From Tieghemiomyces parasiticus (lineage: Eukaryota > Kickxellomycota > Dimargaritomycetes > Dimargaritales > Dimargaritaceae): a DNA stretch of 64,000 bases. Below are positions 9,171 through 19,786 of this stretch, one piece after another. The first letter of the stretch is position 1. Each line of letters begins with the position of its first letter. Location of the stretch: the NCBI GenBank assembly GCA_027575765.1, contig JANBPT010000059.1, positions 1-64,000 of the forward strand. Reading direction: 5' to 3'. Below the pieces are notes generated by a model. That model was not told the DNA's origin. It made no database searches and was given only the letters and a program-made list of their open reading frames with translations. Both the position numbers and the translations under genes were made by a program.

Positions 9171-10629
9171 CACCTTTTACTAATTGTAATGGTTACCTTT
9201 TTGCGACCACCAATGGCTCTTGGTGTCAAAAGCTGCATAATTATGGGGCGTAACTCCCCCTTTCGCAAAAGTAACCATGGCCAAGTGATAAACTTCCTGC
9301 CTTGGATACTTCGATGTTAAGGGCGCCCAGGAGTACCAACTTGAGCAAAAAAGAGTCTAGCGCCGCTCAAACGAATGATCACCCTTCTACTGAACATCAC
9401 TTTATCCTTATACCCACTTCTACTACCATTGTTACCCTCCATGCGCCGAAAAGTAAACTTTTAAATAATCTAGCCCTACTTCCTTTACTACTAGCCATCT
9501 ACGCCATCGTTAATAGCAACACGTCCCACCATTGCCAATTGCTCTCCTCGCCTTCTCTGGGGGCCTGTCTTCCTCCGTCCCCTCAGCACACTTTTCTTGG
9601 GACCGTTAAAATGCCCTTAAATGGCTGCTTGTCTACTCCCCCTAGGGAGGTCGACCCCTTTCATTATATCCGTCACCACCCGGTGACGCCCAGAAACAAG
9701 ACCACAAAAATCAAATGTGCCCCTACGCAGCCTCTCCGAGCCACCGCCCGACAGACGTTACCAAGCCTTTCGTGGAACCGCCAGAGGCACTCATTCGACC
9801 ATGACCTCCACCAATTAGCACCTAATCTCAGCTCGGGCCCCCACCCTCCTCCTTGGTGCAGCCGCCGCCTGTTAACCTACTATACGTACCGTTTGGCATT
9901 TGTAGCACTCCCCTCCTCCGGCTGGCCGTCCGCCTCTTCAATAAACCCTCCCTGTCTGTCCCCTTGTCCAGCCGGTGCCATGCCCCATTGGCGGGCACTG
10001 CTACCGATCATCTTTCCCTGTGCCCCCGTCGAGTGTGACCGGGCCTCATCTATGGGTGATGGGTCCCTTTGTGACCCCGACGACTCACCTTGTTTTCCAT
10101 TCATACAGTCGTTGGTGAGCCAGCCCGCCTCACTGCCGTATAACGCTCTACATGAGATACCATAGAGGTCACCCGATATCATGTATCGTGTATCGACGAA
10201 GGAGTTCGTAATATAATCATGCTCCTTCCAATCCTCTGAGTCGGGGACCGTTGGCTGTTTATTTAAAAATCTAAAGGCCGTATATTGAATTAAGGGACCC
10301 GATCCTCATTGTTGCCGATGGGTCGGCTAGAGAATTTGGTGTAAAAATAGGCACACCCTGACCCCACGGCTCTGGGTCTACGGAAGATTCGCCCGCCCAT
10401 GGTGATTAGGCCGAGCACGAAAGTGGGCGAGTGTAACCTTAAGCCTTGAGCTGGCTGGGGCCCTCGGGTGCGCTCACAGTGCTCCTCGTCAAGGAATCGC
10501 AAGGGGGTACTACTGGCGATGGCAGCCGAACGTTCCGACGGGCCCTTCCGATCTGGACCGCGCCCCTCCCCCGCCCTCCATTCAACCGCGCGATATCCGT
10601 TCCTCGTTTCCCTTTCCACGCCAGTTCCC
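9171..10629. other. Spacer with one open frame of doubtful reality
   Basis: A 287-codon frame (9302-10165, plus) is open here. Its translation is rich in Pro, Ser, His and Leu with no domain, no signal peptide and no splice support, so it is not called as a gene. A pyrimidine bias on this strand lowers stop-codon frequency and can explain the length. The last 200 bases lead into the promoter of the 10.8-kb gene. Confidence 0.4.
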
Positions 10630-10640
10630 TATATATAAAG
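10630..10640 (+). promoter_or_regulatory. TATA box of the 10.8-kb secreted-protein gene
   Basis: TATATATAAAG lies 165 bases upstream of the ATG at 10805. A pyrimidine-rich stretch with runs of CCCTCC lies between them. The spacing is almost the same as for the second secreted-protein gene (TATAAATA at 39241, ATG at 39408). Confidence 0.55.
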
Positions 10641-10804
10641 AAGGGGCTGGCCTCTCATTTCGTCATTAAATTCAACGCTAACCAGGCCTGCTGAACTACT
10701 CTACCCCTCGCTTGGTGTACCCCTTTCCTCACTTCTTGCCATCTCGACGGCCTCACCCTCCTTTACGCTCCACTCCCCTCCCTCCCTCCCTACCCATCCC
10801 CGTC

Positions 10805-12693
10805 ATGAAATCCGCCCTTTTCTTCGCGTTTGGGACCCTGGCGCTTCAGCAGAAACTCGTTTCGGGCACAACTGAGTTCCATGAGCCAAAGGGTTTTAAA
10901 CGTCTCCCCAAAGAGATTTTTAGAATAATTGGCGAGCATGCGCCTCTTTACCAGCATGAAGAGCTCGGCCGCGCTTTGCATAATCCCAATAATGTGATTC
11001 CTTCTTTGATGCGCGATTCCAATATAAGGTAGGTATTCCAACGGCACCACATTGACGCTGGACAGGGGCAGGTCGGGGGCGAGCCTCCCATCATAGTGCC
11101 GTGGTCCACGTCCAATGATGGTACATACTGTAGTGCACTACCTCCTGGTATTTCCTGCAGACGACACAGGCTCCCTTTCGGATTGCCCTGTAATACTTTT
11201 TGTTACTTTCCTAACCACTTTCTCCTTCGCCATGCTACCGAACTTGTCTCTTCCACTCTGGCCTATGCTGCCCTTAGGTTCTTGAGGTAGAGAGTAAAAA
11301 TATGGCGAACCGTGCCGAACCGTGGTTCAAAAAGTGGATCAGCCACGAGTCGCCTCCGGACTATGTTGAGCGAACCATGGGGGAAATAGAAAACGATAAA
11401 AGAGAAGACGCAGCATTAGACGCCGACTTCGAATGGCAGGAGTTCCACCCCCCTGTGGCGGGCGAAGACGAAGCAGAACGGTTGGACCGTGAACAACGAC
11501 TTCTGCAACGCGTACTAGCTCAAGACTACCGGACACTTCGCGACACCTACCTCGACCATGGCGTCCGCGACGACGACATCACGGCAATCAGAGAGTACAT
11601 GCAAGACACAATCTGGCCCGCTGCGAAACCCCTCGTAGAGGCCATCCTTTATCGGCAGCTCTTACATCGAACTTTACTCATCCACGGTGTTACCCCGCTT
11701 GGCAACGTTTACGCTAAAGCCCAAGTGTCGTCTTATCCGTCCTACCCACACCCATCCGAGGAAAACGTGGAGGGCGTCACGATTGTGAGCGCCGGGGATT
11801 TCGCGGCTTACCGCCCAGGTGTGGAAGCAGCGATTTCTAATCAAGGTGATCGCATGAATACCTTCCTGCCGAGGGCCATATGTGAGTTCCGCCCCGAGCT
11901 ACTCAAAATCAACGACGCCGTTCGACTGATCAAGTTCAACGAAATATACGCTACTGATAAGGATGACCCGGCCCTGCATTTCCCTCTGGCACTGCTTCTC
12001 GGTGACATTCGTTATCTGAATAGCCTACAACAGGTCCTAGTAAGTAACATTGGTATATACGGGGTGATGGACATTCTTCACAAAGGCTCAGCCATCCCGA
12101 CCGGGCATCTTCAATTCATGGAATTCCTCGCCAATCGCCAAGTTACCAGGAGAGTCGTTGAAGATGCTAAGCAGGGTGATGTAGAGCCCACTGTGGCGCA
12201 GGTCAAGAATAAGCTACATAAGAACGACCACTGGCGGACCTTCAAGCATACGGGTGGATTTTACGAAGAAAATGTACTACGTGTGTTCCGTCGGTCGATA
12301 GTGGTTGCGTTTGCCGCATTGGGGATGCTTGATCACCTCGATGCGTACATAAACAAGCGAGACTTGGACGGTAAACTCCGATTCCGCCGTCCTGAAGAGC
12401 CGGGAATCGCTATACTCGTCGCCGACCGTTTAAAGCGGCCTGATCACGTTGATAAGATCCAGAGCTGGTACGGTGGTCTTTCAGATTCTGAAATATGCCG
12501 TCTGAAAGGTTCGGGCCTGTACCTGGGCTGGGAGCCACGTACCGAAAGTGTTAAGGGCCTCATCCAGAGGTGTAAGAATCCTAAGCCTAACGCCTACTTC
12601 CTAAACGATCTCCCAGTGTACATTGGCGCCGATGATAAGCTCTACTTTTTGACCTACGACTCCATGGTCACGACCGAACCGTCTACCCTATAG
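10805..12693 (+). CDS. Secreted protein of unknown function, two-exon model
   Basis: The main exon holds 463 codons from an ATG at 11302 to a TAG at 12693; I do not recognise the family. Just upstream, an ATG at 10805 opens a short frame with a convincing signal peptide (MKSALFFAFGTLALQQKLVS) and a possible F-box-like start, FKRLPKEIFRIIGEH, at about residues 32-46. It ends at a good donor, AAG|GTAGGT (11029). Joining 10805-11028 to 11295-12693 stays in frame and gives 540 residues, but the required acceptor is GAG|T, which is weak. Better acceptors at 11277 and 11290 break the frame. Either this join is right, or a small exon is missing, or translation starts at 11302. The body is charged and partly helical with no membrane segment. 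Existence of the gene is fairly sure; the intron is not. Confidence 0.68.
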
Positions 12694-14338
12694 TAAACGC
12701 ATCGCTAAAGGATGCCTACGTTGTTATATTGATTTTTTTGTTTCGATGTTTTGACCCGTCTTACCAATGGACACCTGTCTGTTCATTACCTTATATACAT
12801 GGCACTAAATTCAGGTGTTTAGCAAAACTTGCAATCTCGGCCATTAGGCCTGGATACGGGAACTAGAAGTATCCAAGGTAAAGGATCAAATGGGCTATAC
12901 CATTTTAAAATAGGATCATTACTCACTTTACAGTTCCCATATTAGCCTTGCTCCCGTGTCGACTTGTGGAACCTCATCCTCCCCCCCGCCTAGCCCTAAT
13001 GTACCAACCATGGTGAGCGGTGCCTGGTTATATATATATAGTCAAAGCGCCGCTAGGCAGAATATCTGTATAAATATATTATCAGAACTGACCTCCATGC
13101 TGGACTCGATACCCCTTGCCAAATGGCCATCAACCGGTGACTAGTTTGCTTTTGTACGGGTTCACTACTCCCTTGAAGGTAACCCCTCCCCCTGTCTGGC
13201 CGCTCACCAGACAACCTTGGCGCGTACAATGGGACCGTAGTCCCGAGAGTGCTTAAGGTTTACCCTCAACTGCCTTCCAAACGACTAGACCCATGGCTGT
13301 CACGCTTTCCCTAACTTCCGGCGCAGGGACCTGGGGTTATGTATTTACCTCAAGCGCCGGGTCTTCCGCGATCTCACCAACAACCGGTACAACCAGCAAG
13401 TACATTGCATTGTCAATTGCCTGGAGGAGTTCGACAGAGCTAGTGGGTTCCTACGGCACCCCCTCCCATTGTCACGTGTGAGCGCATGCCAGGGTATACT
13501 TGGACGGTTCACTTGCTGGTTTAAGAATTCCCGGAGGTGGCATTATAAATGATGACCCTATTGCAATTCAGACCCACCAGGGTTGTGCCATACTCAAGGT
13601 GGTGTGGATAGTCTACTTTTGGGAATGTCGCCGTGGTAGGCCAAATGCCGGAGGAGAGCTCAAGAGTTTATCCAAAGTACAAGGGTAGAGAAGTAGAGAA
13701 GGTGTTTTTGCAACTGGTGTTGGGTGTGCCTTATTAGCCTGATGGCAATTAGCATGTTTGCGTGGGTTTGTGGCTAGTTGTGAGCACTCTCAGGGAGTCC
13801 TCGGTTGAGTGGGCTCCAGTGGAAAACCGTGGAAGGCTGGTGGCGGAAGACTAACGTAGATGGGTCATGTTGGGGGGTGAGATTGTAACCAAGGCGCCCC
13901 CCAGGAAGCCTCCCCTTCAAAGAAGGCCACCTCTCTTTAGGACCGGCCTTCCGGATGGAATGTGGAAGCCTCCACTGCCGATCAGTCTTCCCTCATGAGA
14001 ATTAGGAAAAAGGCGGCCTTCAAACTCTGGAAGGAAATCCGACTTGACTTGGGACCTCACTTTGCATAGACGAGGTCTCTGACTACAGCGCCTAGGATAC
14101 ACCAAATAGTTTCACGTCATCACCTCAACCGCACATACTTAAAGGTGGCAAACCAGCCATAACCAACTGTCTCATTAAGTGTGTAATAAATAACTGTCTT
14201 ATATTTCTAATTGGCCTGCTCGCCTGCGATCCTCCCTCGGTCTTCACTAGTTGCCCCTCCCCTCGGGCCACACACCCCGTCACACTATTATCTGACCATT
14301 TTTGATAAAATATTTCAACACCTACACCACAAAAACAT
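12694..14338. other. Gene-free spacer, downstream of the secreted-protein gene
   Basis: The longest frames are about 60-110 codons and none resembles a protein family. The stretch holds repeat B copy 2 and leads into repeat A copy 2. The first few hundred bases are AT-rich, as expected for a 3' region. Confidence 0.5.
13692..13825. repeat. Dispersed repeat B, copy 2 (diverged)
   Basis: This is the partner of 8917-9050, with the shared words TTTTGCAA, TGGTGT, CTGATGG, GGGTTTGTGG and GGGAGTCCT in the same order. It lies about 500 bases before repeat A copy 2, whereas its partner lies about 300 bases after repeat A copy 1. The two families are therefore probably independent. Confidence 0.42.
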
Positions 14339-14786
14339 GTAAAGCGGACCGGTATCTGGGAGTTGGTCCCGCTTTCAAAAGAACCTCCGGGACGAGGTGG
14401 AGAATTCAGGGAGATACAGTTGGACCAGGGCTGTCCGAATCTGTAATGCAAAGTTTGATAGGTTAACTATTGACGGAGAAAACCTCTAAATAAAATCTAT
14501 AACGTGTATTAATAAACGGGCTTAAGGGGATATCAATACTAGAAATTTCTAATGGGATAGTACCAATAGGTAGCACTATCGGACAGAAATTGGGAATAAA
14601 GCTGCCAGGCCCTATGTTACATACTTGGGTCCGGCTTATATACTATGACTATTATAAATGATGTGCGCTAATTGGTGGAGGGCCTGGCTGGCCCTCCGTC
14701 TCTTCCGGGCCTCTCCCAGAGGTCGCCCGGTCTCTTTTCTTTCTTCTTTTGCTTCTTGTGTATGCGCGGCCTACTATGGTTTTTTA
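14339..14786. repeat. LTR-like repeat A, copy 2, just upstream of tRNA-Leu
   Basis: This copy matches 8160-8611 along its length, including GAATAAAGCTGCCAGGCCCT and TGGAGGGCCTGGCTGGCCCT. It starts TGTAAAGCGGACC, and clear similarity stops near 14780, about 40 bases before the first base of the tRNA gene. Several yeast and amoeba retrotransposons insert at set distances upstream of RNA polymerase III genes, so a tRNA-targeting element is a reasonable inference. No internal element genes are present in the window. Confidence 0.78.
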
Positions 14787-14822
14787 ACCGAAAAGTCCGT
14801 GCTCTGCTTCACAAACATGACA

Positions 14823-14904
14823 GGTGACTTGGCCGAGTGGTCTAAGGCGTTACGTTTAGGCCGTAATCTCTCCGGAGGCGTGGGTTCGAACCCCACAGTC
14901 ACCA
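14823..14904 (+). tRNA. tRNA-Leu, anticodon UAG
   Basis: The 82-base gene folds as a class II tRNA. The acceptor is GGTGACT with AGTCACC (seven pairs), discriminator A at 14904. The D arm matches the A box (TGGCCGAGTGG). The anticodon stem is TTACG/CGTAA around loop TTTAGGC, giving anticodon TAG (reads CUA). The long variable arm has a CTC/GAG stem. The T arm is GTGGG-TTCGAAC-CCCAC, a perfect B box. There is no intron and no encoded CCA beyond the fortuitous ACCA. All paired positions checked are complementary, so it should be functional. Confidence 0.97.
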
Positions 14905-14913
14905 TTTTTTTTT
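14905..14913 (+). terminator. RNA polymerase III terminator of tRNA-Leu
   Basis: A run of nine T residues directly follows the discriminator base, a typical strong Pol III stop. Confidence 0.9.
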
Positions 14914-15104
14914 GGGCCCCTTCTGCAGTTTATAATTCTGGCAATAGCTTTTTTCCCAGCTTTTGTACTTCTGCAGTTGATTGGCGTGCATTGGTGAGAT
15001 GTCCCTCACCCATACGACCTGAAGCTCTCACTTTGAAACCATTTCCTAAGCCATTCCAGCCGATTAGTCGTATAGTACATCCACCCTTCTACTTTGTATT
15101 GATC

Positions 15105-16662
15105 ATGACGCCACCCAGCACTGTCTTCGGTCCAAGAGGCATAGCCACCGTCACCCGTCAGCACATGGCTGCCTTCTCCTGGCTACAAGTACCCGTACCC
15201 TCAATCGGCTCATTACCCTTTCGGCCTTACAGCTCGGATTCTCACGACAAGCCGCCTATTCTTAGCGCCAGGCGTGCGAAGCGGACCAGCGAGGTGAAGC
15301 GGTCGCACATTCTCCCGAGTATGCTGGCCCGTAACTGGGAACGGACAGAGCCGCTACCGGCGTCCGCCCAGAGCCCGGCCCCGACGAGAGAAGCTACGGG
15401 TAAAGGTAAGGGAGTACTGGTGCCGCGGATCGCCTATCATTCAAGCTGGAAATGTGCTCGTTGGCCCTGGTCACCCTGTCGGCTACATACTGGCCCGATC
15501 TAACTGAACCTTAATTAATATGCCTTTTCTTTTTGACAATCCTTCCCTACACCGCACGCTCAATGTTAGAAGTCGGGAAGGAGAGCTCATTACCGAGCCG
15601 TTTCATCTACGTTGAAAATTTGCCCGAAACCGCCATACCCGAGGACTTCCGTCACATGGCCGTGGCCAACGGGATCCCCGCTGACCAGATCGTCGACAGT
15701 AAGTAACCCTTAACTAGATTATAACTAACCCTACGTTTGCAGTGGTGGAGACTGGCCCTCCCCCTTGTTCCTGACCGGCATCGCGCTACTGCTTCCGAGG
15801 CTTATCATCACTGCTGCCGTAACCTCTTCCCCGCTGGGTGTATACGTCCACTCAGTTTATTTCCGGTACGATAAACGGTTTCTCCCACTCCACCGGGCCG
15901 TCATCGAGTTCAAGTCGCGCACTTCGGCTTCGGACTACTTGATCCGTAATGCCAAGCATACCCTTGGAGATAAGCGTATGCGCATGAATTTTGTAAGTGG
16001 TATCGTCGAGTCCGATCGTTAGACTGGAGTCGCCCTACCATTATCAAGACCAGTGGTCCCGTACCCTTCAGTTTCCCGACTCTCCAATTCACTATAATTT
16101 AATCGTCCCCCCTTTTTTATTATTGTTTGTATTTTCCTTTATTTCCGGGATCCTTGATTTTCCACCCCGGTAGATGACCAAGAACATGTCGCCCGAGCGG
16201 CTGCGGCCCACTGAAATCGGGGTATCCGCCGGTCGCTGCGCCATGGTCCAGGGGTTTCCTCGTTCCTTTACTCTCGAACAGGTCTACCACTTCTTCCGAG
16301 GCTACCAGCTCTCCTCGACAACCAACCAAGGAATTGTCCAGATCCATTAGTAAGTGTATGCCGTTGGCGTGGCGGACTTAAGAGGTCGTTAGGATGGCAG
16401 CTTTCCAGGGGCTTTAATCTCGATGCTATACAAGACCCTTTTCTAACTGACTCCGCTATCTCCACCCGGACTACGTTCATGGCATGTAATCGGTCCCCGC
16501 CACGCTGATCCCAGCGAGCTCCCCTTCGTGAACCACCGGTACGTGGTTCACCTGGTCAACGCCCGGGAGGCCGAGCGGCTCGTCCGCGACACTCACAACC
16601 GCCGCTTCGATGGCACCGCTGAAGGCATGTCGCACATGTTGAAGGCCCAGATGCTCTACTGA
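15105..16662 (+). CDS. Mitochondrial RNA-binding protein with two RRM domains
   Basis: Five exons join in frame: 15105-15405, 15570-15698, 15856-15992, 16174-16349 and 16515-16662 (296 residues plus stop). Donors are GTAAGG or GTAAGT and acceptors TAG/CAG; CTAAC branch-like motifs lie in the introns. The N-terminus is a probable mitochondrial presequence (basic, hydroxylated, ending in a RPYSS-type cleavage motif near residue 45). RRM1 spans about 111-188, with RNP2-like FIYVENLP and RNP1-like RAVIEFKS. RRM2 spans about 209-285, with CAMVQGFP and YVVHLVNA. The RNP1 motifs lack the usual aromatic pair, so RNA binding may be weak or atypical. The exact ortholog is unknown to me; a role in mitochondrial RNA metabolism is inference. 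A second acceptor at 15742 would give a premature stop. The gene starts 200 bases after the tRNA gene. Confidence 0.85.
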
Positions 16663-17226
16663 CCCGTGGTTGCGGCCGACCAAGAAGAAAGTATAATCGA
16701 GACCAAGCGTGGCCCAAGCAGCCGCTGTTGATCCTGTGGGGGGGGATAGGCGGTATCTGAGCCGATGGCCTTGCTGAATGAAATTCCACCATTAACTTCC
16801 TAAAGTACCAAGTTAGCCATTGAAAGAGGTGGGGAATACTTCTCGATGACTGCACTATACTGGGCTGGGTCATCCGACCAATCATTTGTTGTCGATCCTG
16901 TTATGTGGAGCGGGAATTTATTCGAAAACTTAAACTGTCATATAAATTACCAGATCTACATGGAAGCCAGCGCTTTGGAAGGGTTACGGCCGTTTACAGG
17001 TCAATACAAGAAGCGCCGCAGTGGTCTTTACTACAAGTCAGTCATTCCTGGACACTAAACAGAGACCCAACCAGGATGATTGAGGGAGGTGGGGGGAATG
17101 GGGTGCCGTCGACTTCAGCTTAAGAGGTCCTCAGCACACCTGGTCGATGCGGAGTCGGAGATGAATCGTACAAAAGGGAACCCCCATCGGATATCCTAGA
17201 GTCTCTCACCCTTTCTCTCTTTCTTT
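16663..17226. other. Convergent spacer between the RRM gene and trehalose phosphorylase
   Basis: Two 3' ends face each other across 564 bases. No frame over about 110 codons and no motif is seen. A CT-rich tract (TTTCTCTCTTTC near 17213-17227) directly precedes the stop codon of the minus-strand gene. Confidence 0.5.
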
Positions 17227-19632
17227 TTACAGGTTATCCTCCACGTGCACCTGCAGCTCGTCGAACCAAAACTCCTTGACATAGCGGGCGTCCCAGTCAC
17301 GCCCAATGACGCGGTTCTCGTCGGTGACCTTCATGGACCGGGACTTCTCGCGGTTCTTGCGGGCAAGCCGGGTGGCCAAGTACAGCCAATTGGCGGTCTG
17401 GAAAGGGGTGTAGTACTCCTGACGCTTAACCGTGTCATTCTTCGCGTTGGTATGAATATGGGTGTACAGGTCCCGATCGGTGACGAGGTTGAAGAGGGTA
17501 TCAGCCACGGCTCCCACATCGCCGCAGGGCAGCAGGAACCCCGTCTTACCGTCCTTGATCTGGAGCGGGATGCCGCCCGTCTTGTAGGCCACCACCGGCT
17601 TGCCCTTCGCCAGGGCTTCGGTGACCTTGACCTCGAAACCCTCGCGGTGTGACAGCTGCAGCGCGCAGTAGCAACCGCTTAACAGAGCATTGAGCAGCTG
17701 GTCACACGGTGGGATGCGTGCCACGCAAATATCGTCGCCGATATCCTCGTACTCGGGCTGTGACAAAATCCGAATGGTGTCCTGGTACACGGCCGCGCCG
17801 TCTGGGTCGTCAACACTGCCGTGGCCACAGATGACCAACTGGGGCAGGGGTTGGTTGAGGCCGGGGGTGGAGGTTAACCGCTTGCGCAGCAGGCGGAAAG
17901 CCTCTAGACAGTCGGGGATACCTGGTAGGCGTATGTAGGAAGGGGTGGGAGAAGCAAAGGGGGTGGAAGATATAGTTAGTCTCGGGGTTGTGGAGAACTA
18001 CATAATAAACAGGCAAGATGATAGCATATTACCAGCGACGGGATTGCCTATGTAACGAAAGGGTAGGGTGGGAGGGGGGAAAAGGCAGACTGTGGGGACG
18101 GAATATTCCAGTGGAGAGCTTATGAAGACACCGAAGGTAGTCTGTCCAGCCTGTCTTCCGAGGCCGAAAAGCCGCGGCCCTTCCCCGGCTCCTGCCTTCG
18201 TACTCCCATCACTACCCATCGCTGCATCGTGAAAGTAAACTTTAAACTTACCCTTGGACGGATCGAATCGCGCAATCTGGATAATGTAAGGCCGGACCTG
18301 ACTGAGGGCTGGCGATAGCTGATCGTTACAGATACGGTTGAAGATGGTATGGTAATAATTCTGGTTGATGAGGTTGAGGTGCTTGTTAAGCCCGTCCAGG
18401 GGATCAGTGGAGGCGGGCATGAGGGCGACCTTACGACGCTCCACCCAAGGCGGGATAAACCCACTGACAGGGTGGCTGATGAAGAGGTCGGCGTACTGGA
18501 TGAACCGCCAGAGGAACTGCCAAGTGACATGCTGCGGGGACCCCTCCTGGGCCACCAGGTCGGACCGGATTTCAATGTGCGAGCGGTAGATGACTTTGCA
18601 GTTAGGGTTGGCCTCCTTGATCTTGGGGATGATACCGGCCAGCTGAGGGTCGTCCATGATAATCACGTCTGAGTTGCGTATGGGGCCCTTGGCGGACATC
18701 CAGTAACGATCAAAGTTCATATCGCACCACTCGATATAGCTCTGCTTGTCCTCGTCGGTGAGGCACACGCCAGGCTTGGCCACGCCCTGAAGCACGTTGT
18801 GGAACTTGCTCTTGGTGATCTGGAATACGAGCGGGTTGGGCTTAGCCACGTACCAGTGGGCATCGACGCCCAACAGGTGGAGCAAACGGATGGTGGCGTG
18901 GCGCATCAGAGCCACTCCGCCGCCCTGGGGCGTAGAGTTGAAGTAGGACAGAGTAAGGCCACGCTCGCGGCACTCGGTGGCCAGTTCGGTCAGCGCTGTC
19001 CAGTAGGGCTGCTCGGTGATCTGCTCGTAGTGAGGTAGGTCACTGATACGGATGTGACCACCCACGTCGACCTCGACTTCGTGGTGTAACGACACGCTGA
19101 TGCGGGGCACGTTGCCCGGGGTTTGGGGGCTCAGCCAGTCCACGATCTTGCGTACGCCCGACGCGGCCTTCTCTTGGATGGAGTCGCCTTCGGTGGTCAC
19201 CTCGAACGGGATGCAGTCCATATCAAACCAGGCCTTCATCAGGATGGACTGGTGAGTCTGGGTCAGGATGGCGTCAGCGCCCTGCTGGTTGCTGCTCGCA
19301 GCGCTCGTGATGCCGGCGCTGAGGGCCAGAATCTTGTAGCCGCGCTCGCGGGCGTAGCGGCGCAGGACGGTCATGACGTGTTCGGAATAATGCTCGGCAG
19401 GGGGTTTACCAGTCCCGTCGCTTTCCTTGAGGTTGATGGTACCCTCGTGGAAGTCGAGGTAGAAGCTACCGTCGTGGGTGCATACGGCCCAGTTCACGAT
19501 GCGCGAGTCGATCGGGTCCAGCTCGGCGTCCAGACCGCAGTACACACCCTGGAGCACCACGGGCATGCTGTCCAGCGATGGTCGGCGCTGGTACACACGC
19601 CGGCTGAACTGTGGGGGCGGGGCGTGGGACAT
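17227..19632 (-). CDS. Trehalose phosphorylase / CCG-9-type, GT4 family
   Basis: Two exons on the minus strand, 19632-18252 and 17921-17227, give 691 residues. The donor is GG|GTAAGT and the acceptor CTACCAG|G; the join restores DPSKGIPDCLEAFRLL across the splice. The start at 19632 has an ideal context (GCCGCC ATG); an in-frame ATG 48 bases further upstream is less likely. The protein matches the fungal retaining trehalose phosphorylase family (Neurospora clock-controlled CCG-9 and basidiomycete enzymes), which interconverts trehalose plus phosphate with glucose and alpha-glucose 1-phosphate. Visible GT4 features are the E-x7-E motif (E554 to E562, in REGFEVKVTEALAKGKPVVA), GGIPLQI and GKTGFLLP at the C-terminal Rossmann lobe. 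Residues 1-45 form a Pro/Ser-rich leader. The length is normal for the family. The product is probably cytosolic and involved in stress sugar metabolism. Confidence 0.92.
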
Positions 19633-19778
19633 GGCGGCGTTGGGGGGAGGGGTATGGATAGGGACCGGAGAATTCAACAAATGGCGGACAAGCCGGGGTC
19701 ACATGCAGTACGCGGGTGAAGCGACCAGGAAGAGTGGTGGAAGTGGAATGCAGTAGAGATCACAAAAGGGGGAGTGTG

Positions 19779-19786
19779 CTATATAG
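19779..19786 (-). promoter_or_regulatory. TATA box of the trehalose phosphorylase gene
   Basis: Read on the minus strand, CTATATAGC lies about 150 bases upstream of the chosen ATG (19632). This spacing is similar to the other TATA-bearing genes in the window. Confidence 0.5.

Noticed and set aside
9302..10165. A 287-codon open frame
   Set aside because: The translation is rich in Pro/Ser/His without any domain, signal peptide or plausible splice partner, and strand pyrimidine bias explains the lack of stops.
14658..15503. A 281-codon frame running through repeat A, the tRNA gene and the first exon of the RRM gene
   Set aside because: It crosses a tRNA gene and a Pol III terminator; the real coding part begins at 15105.
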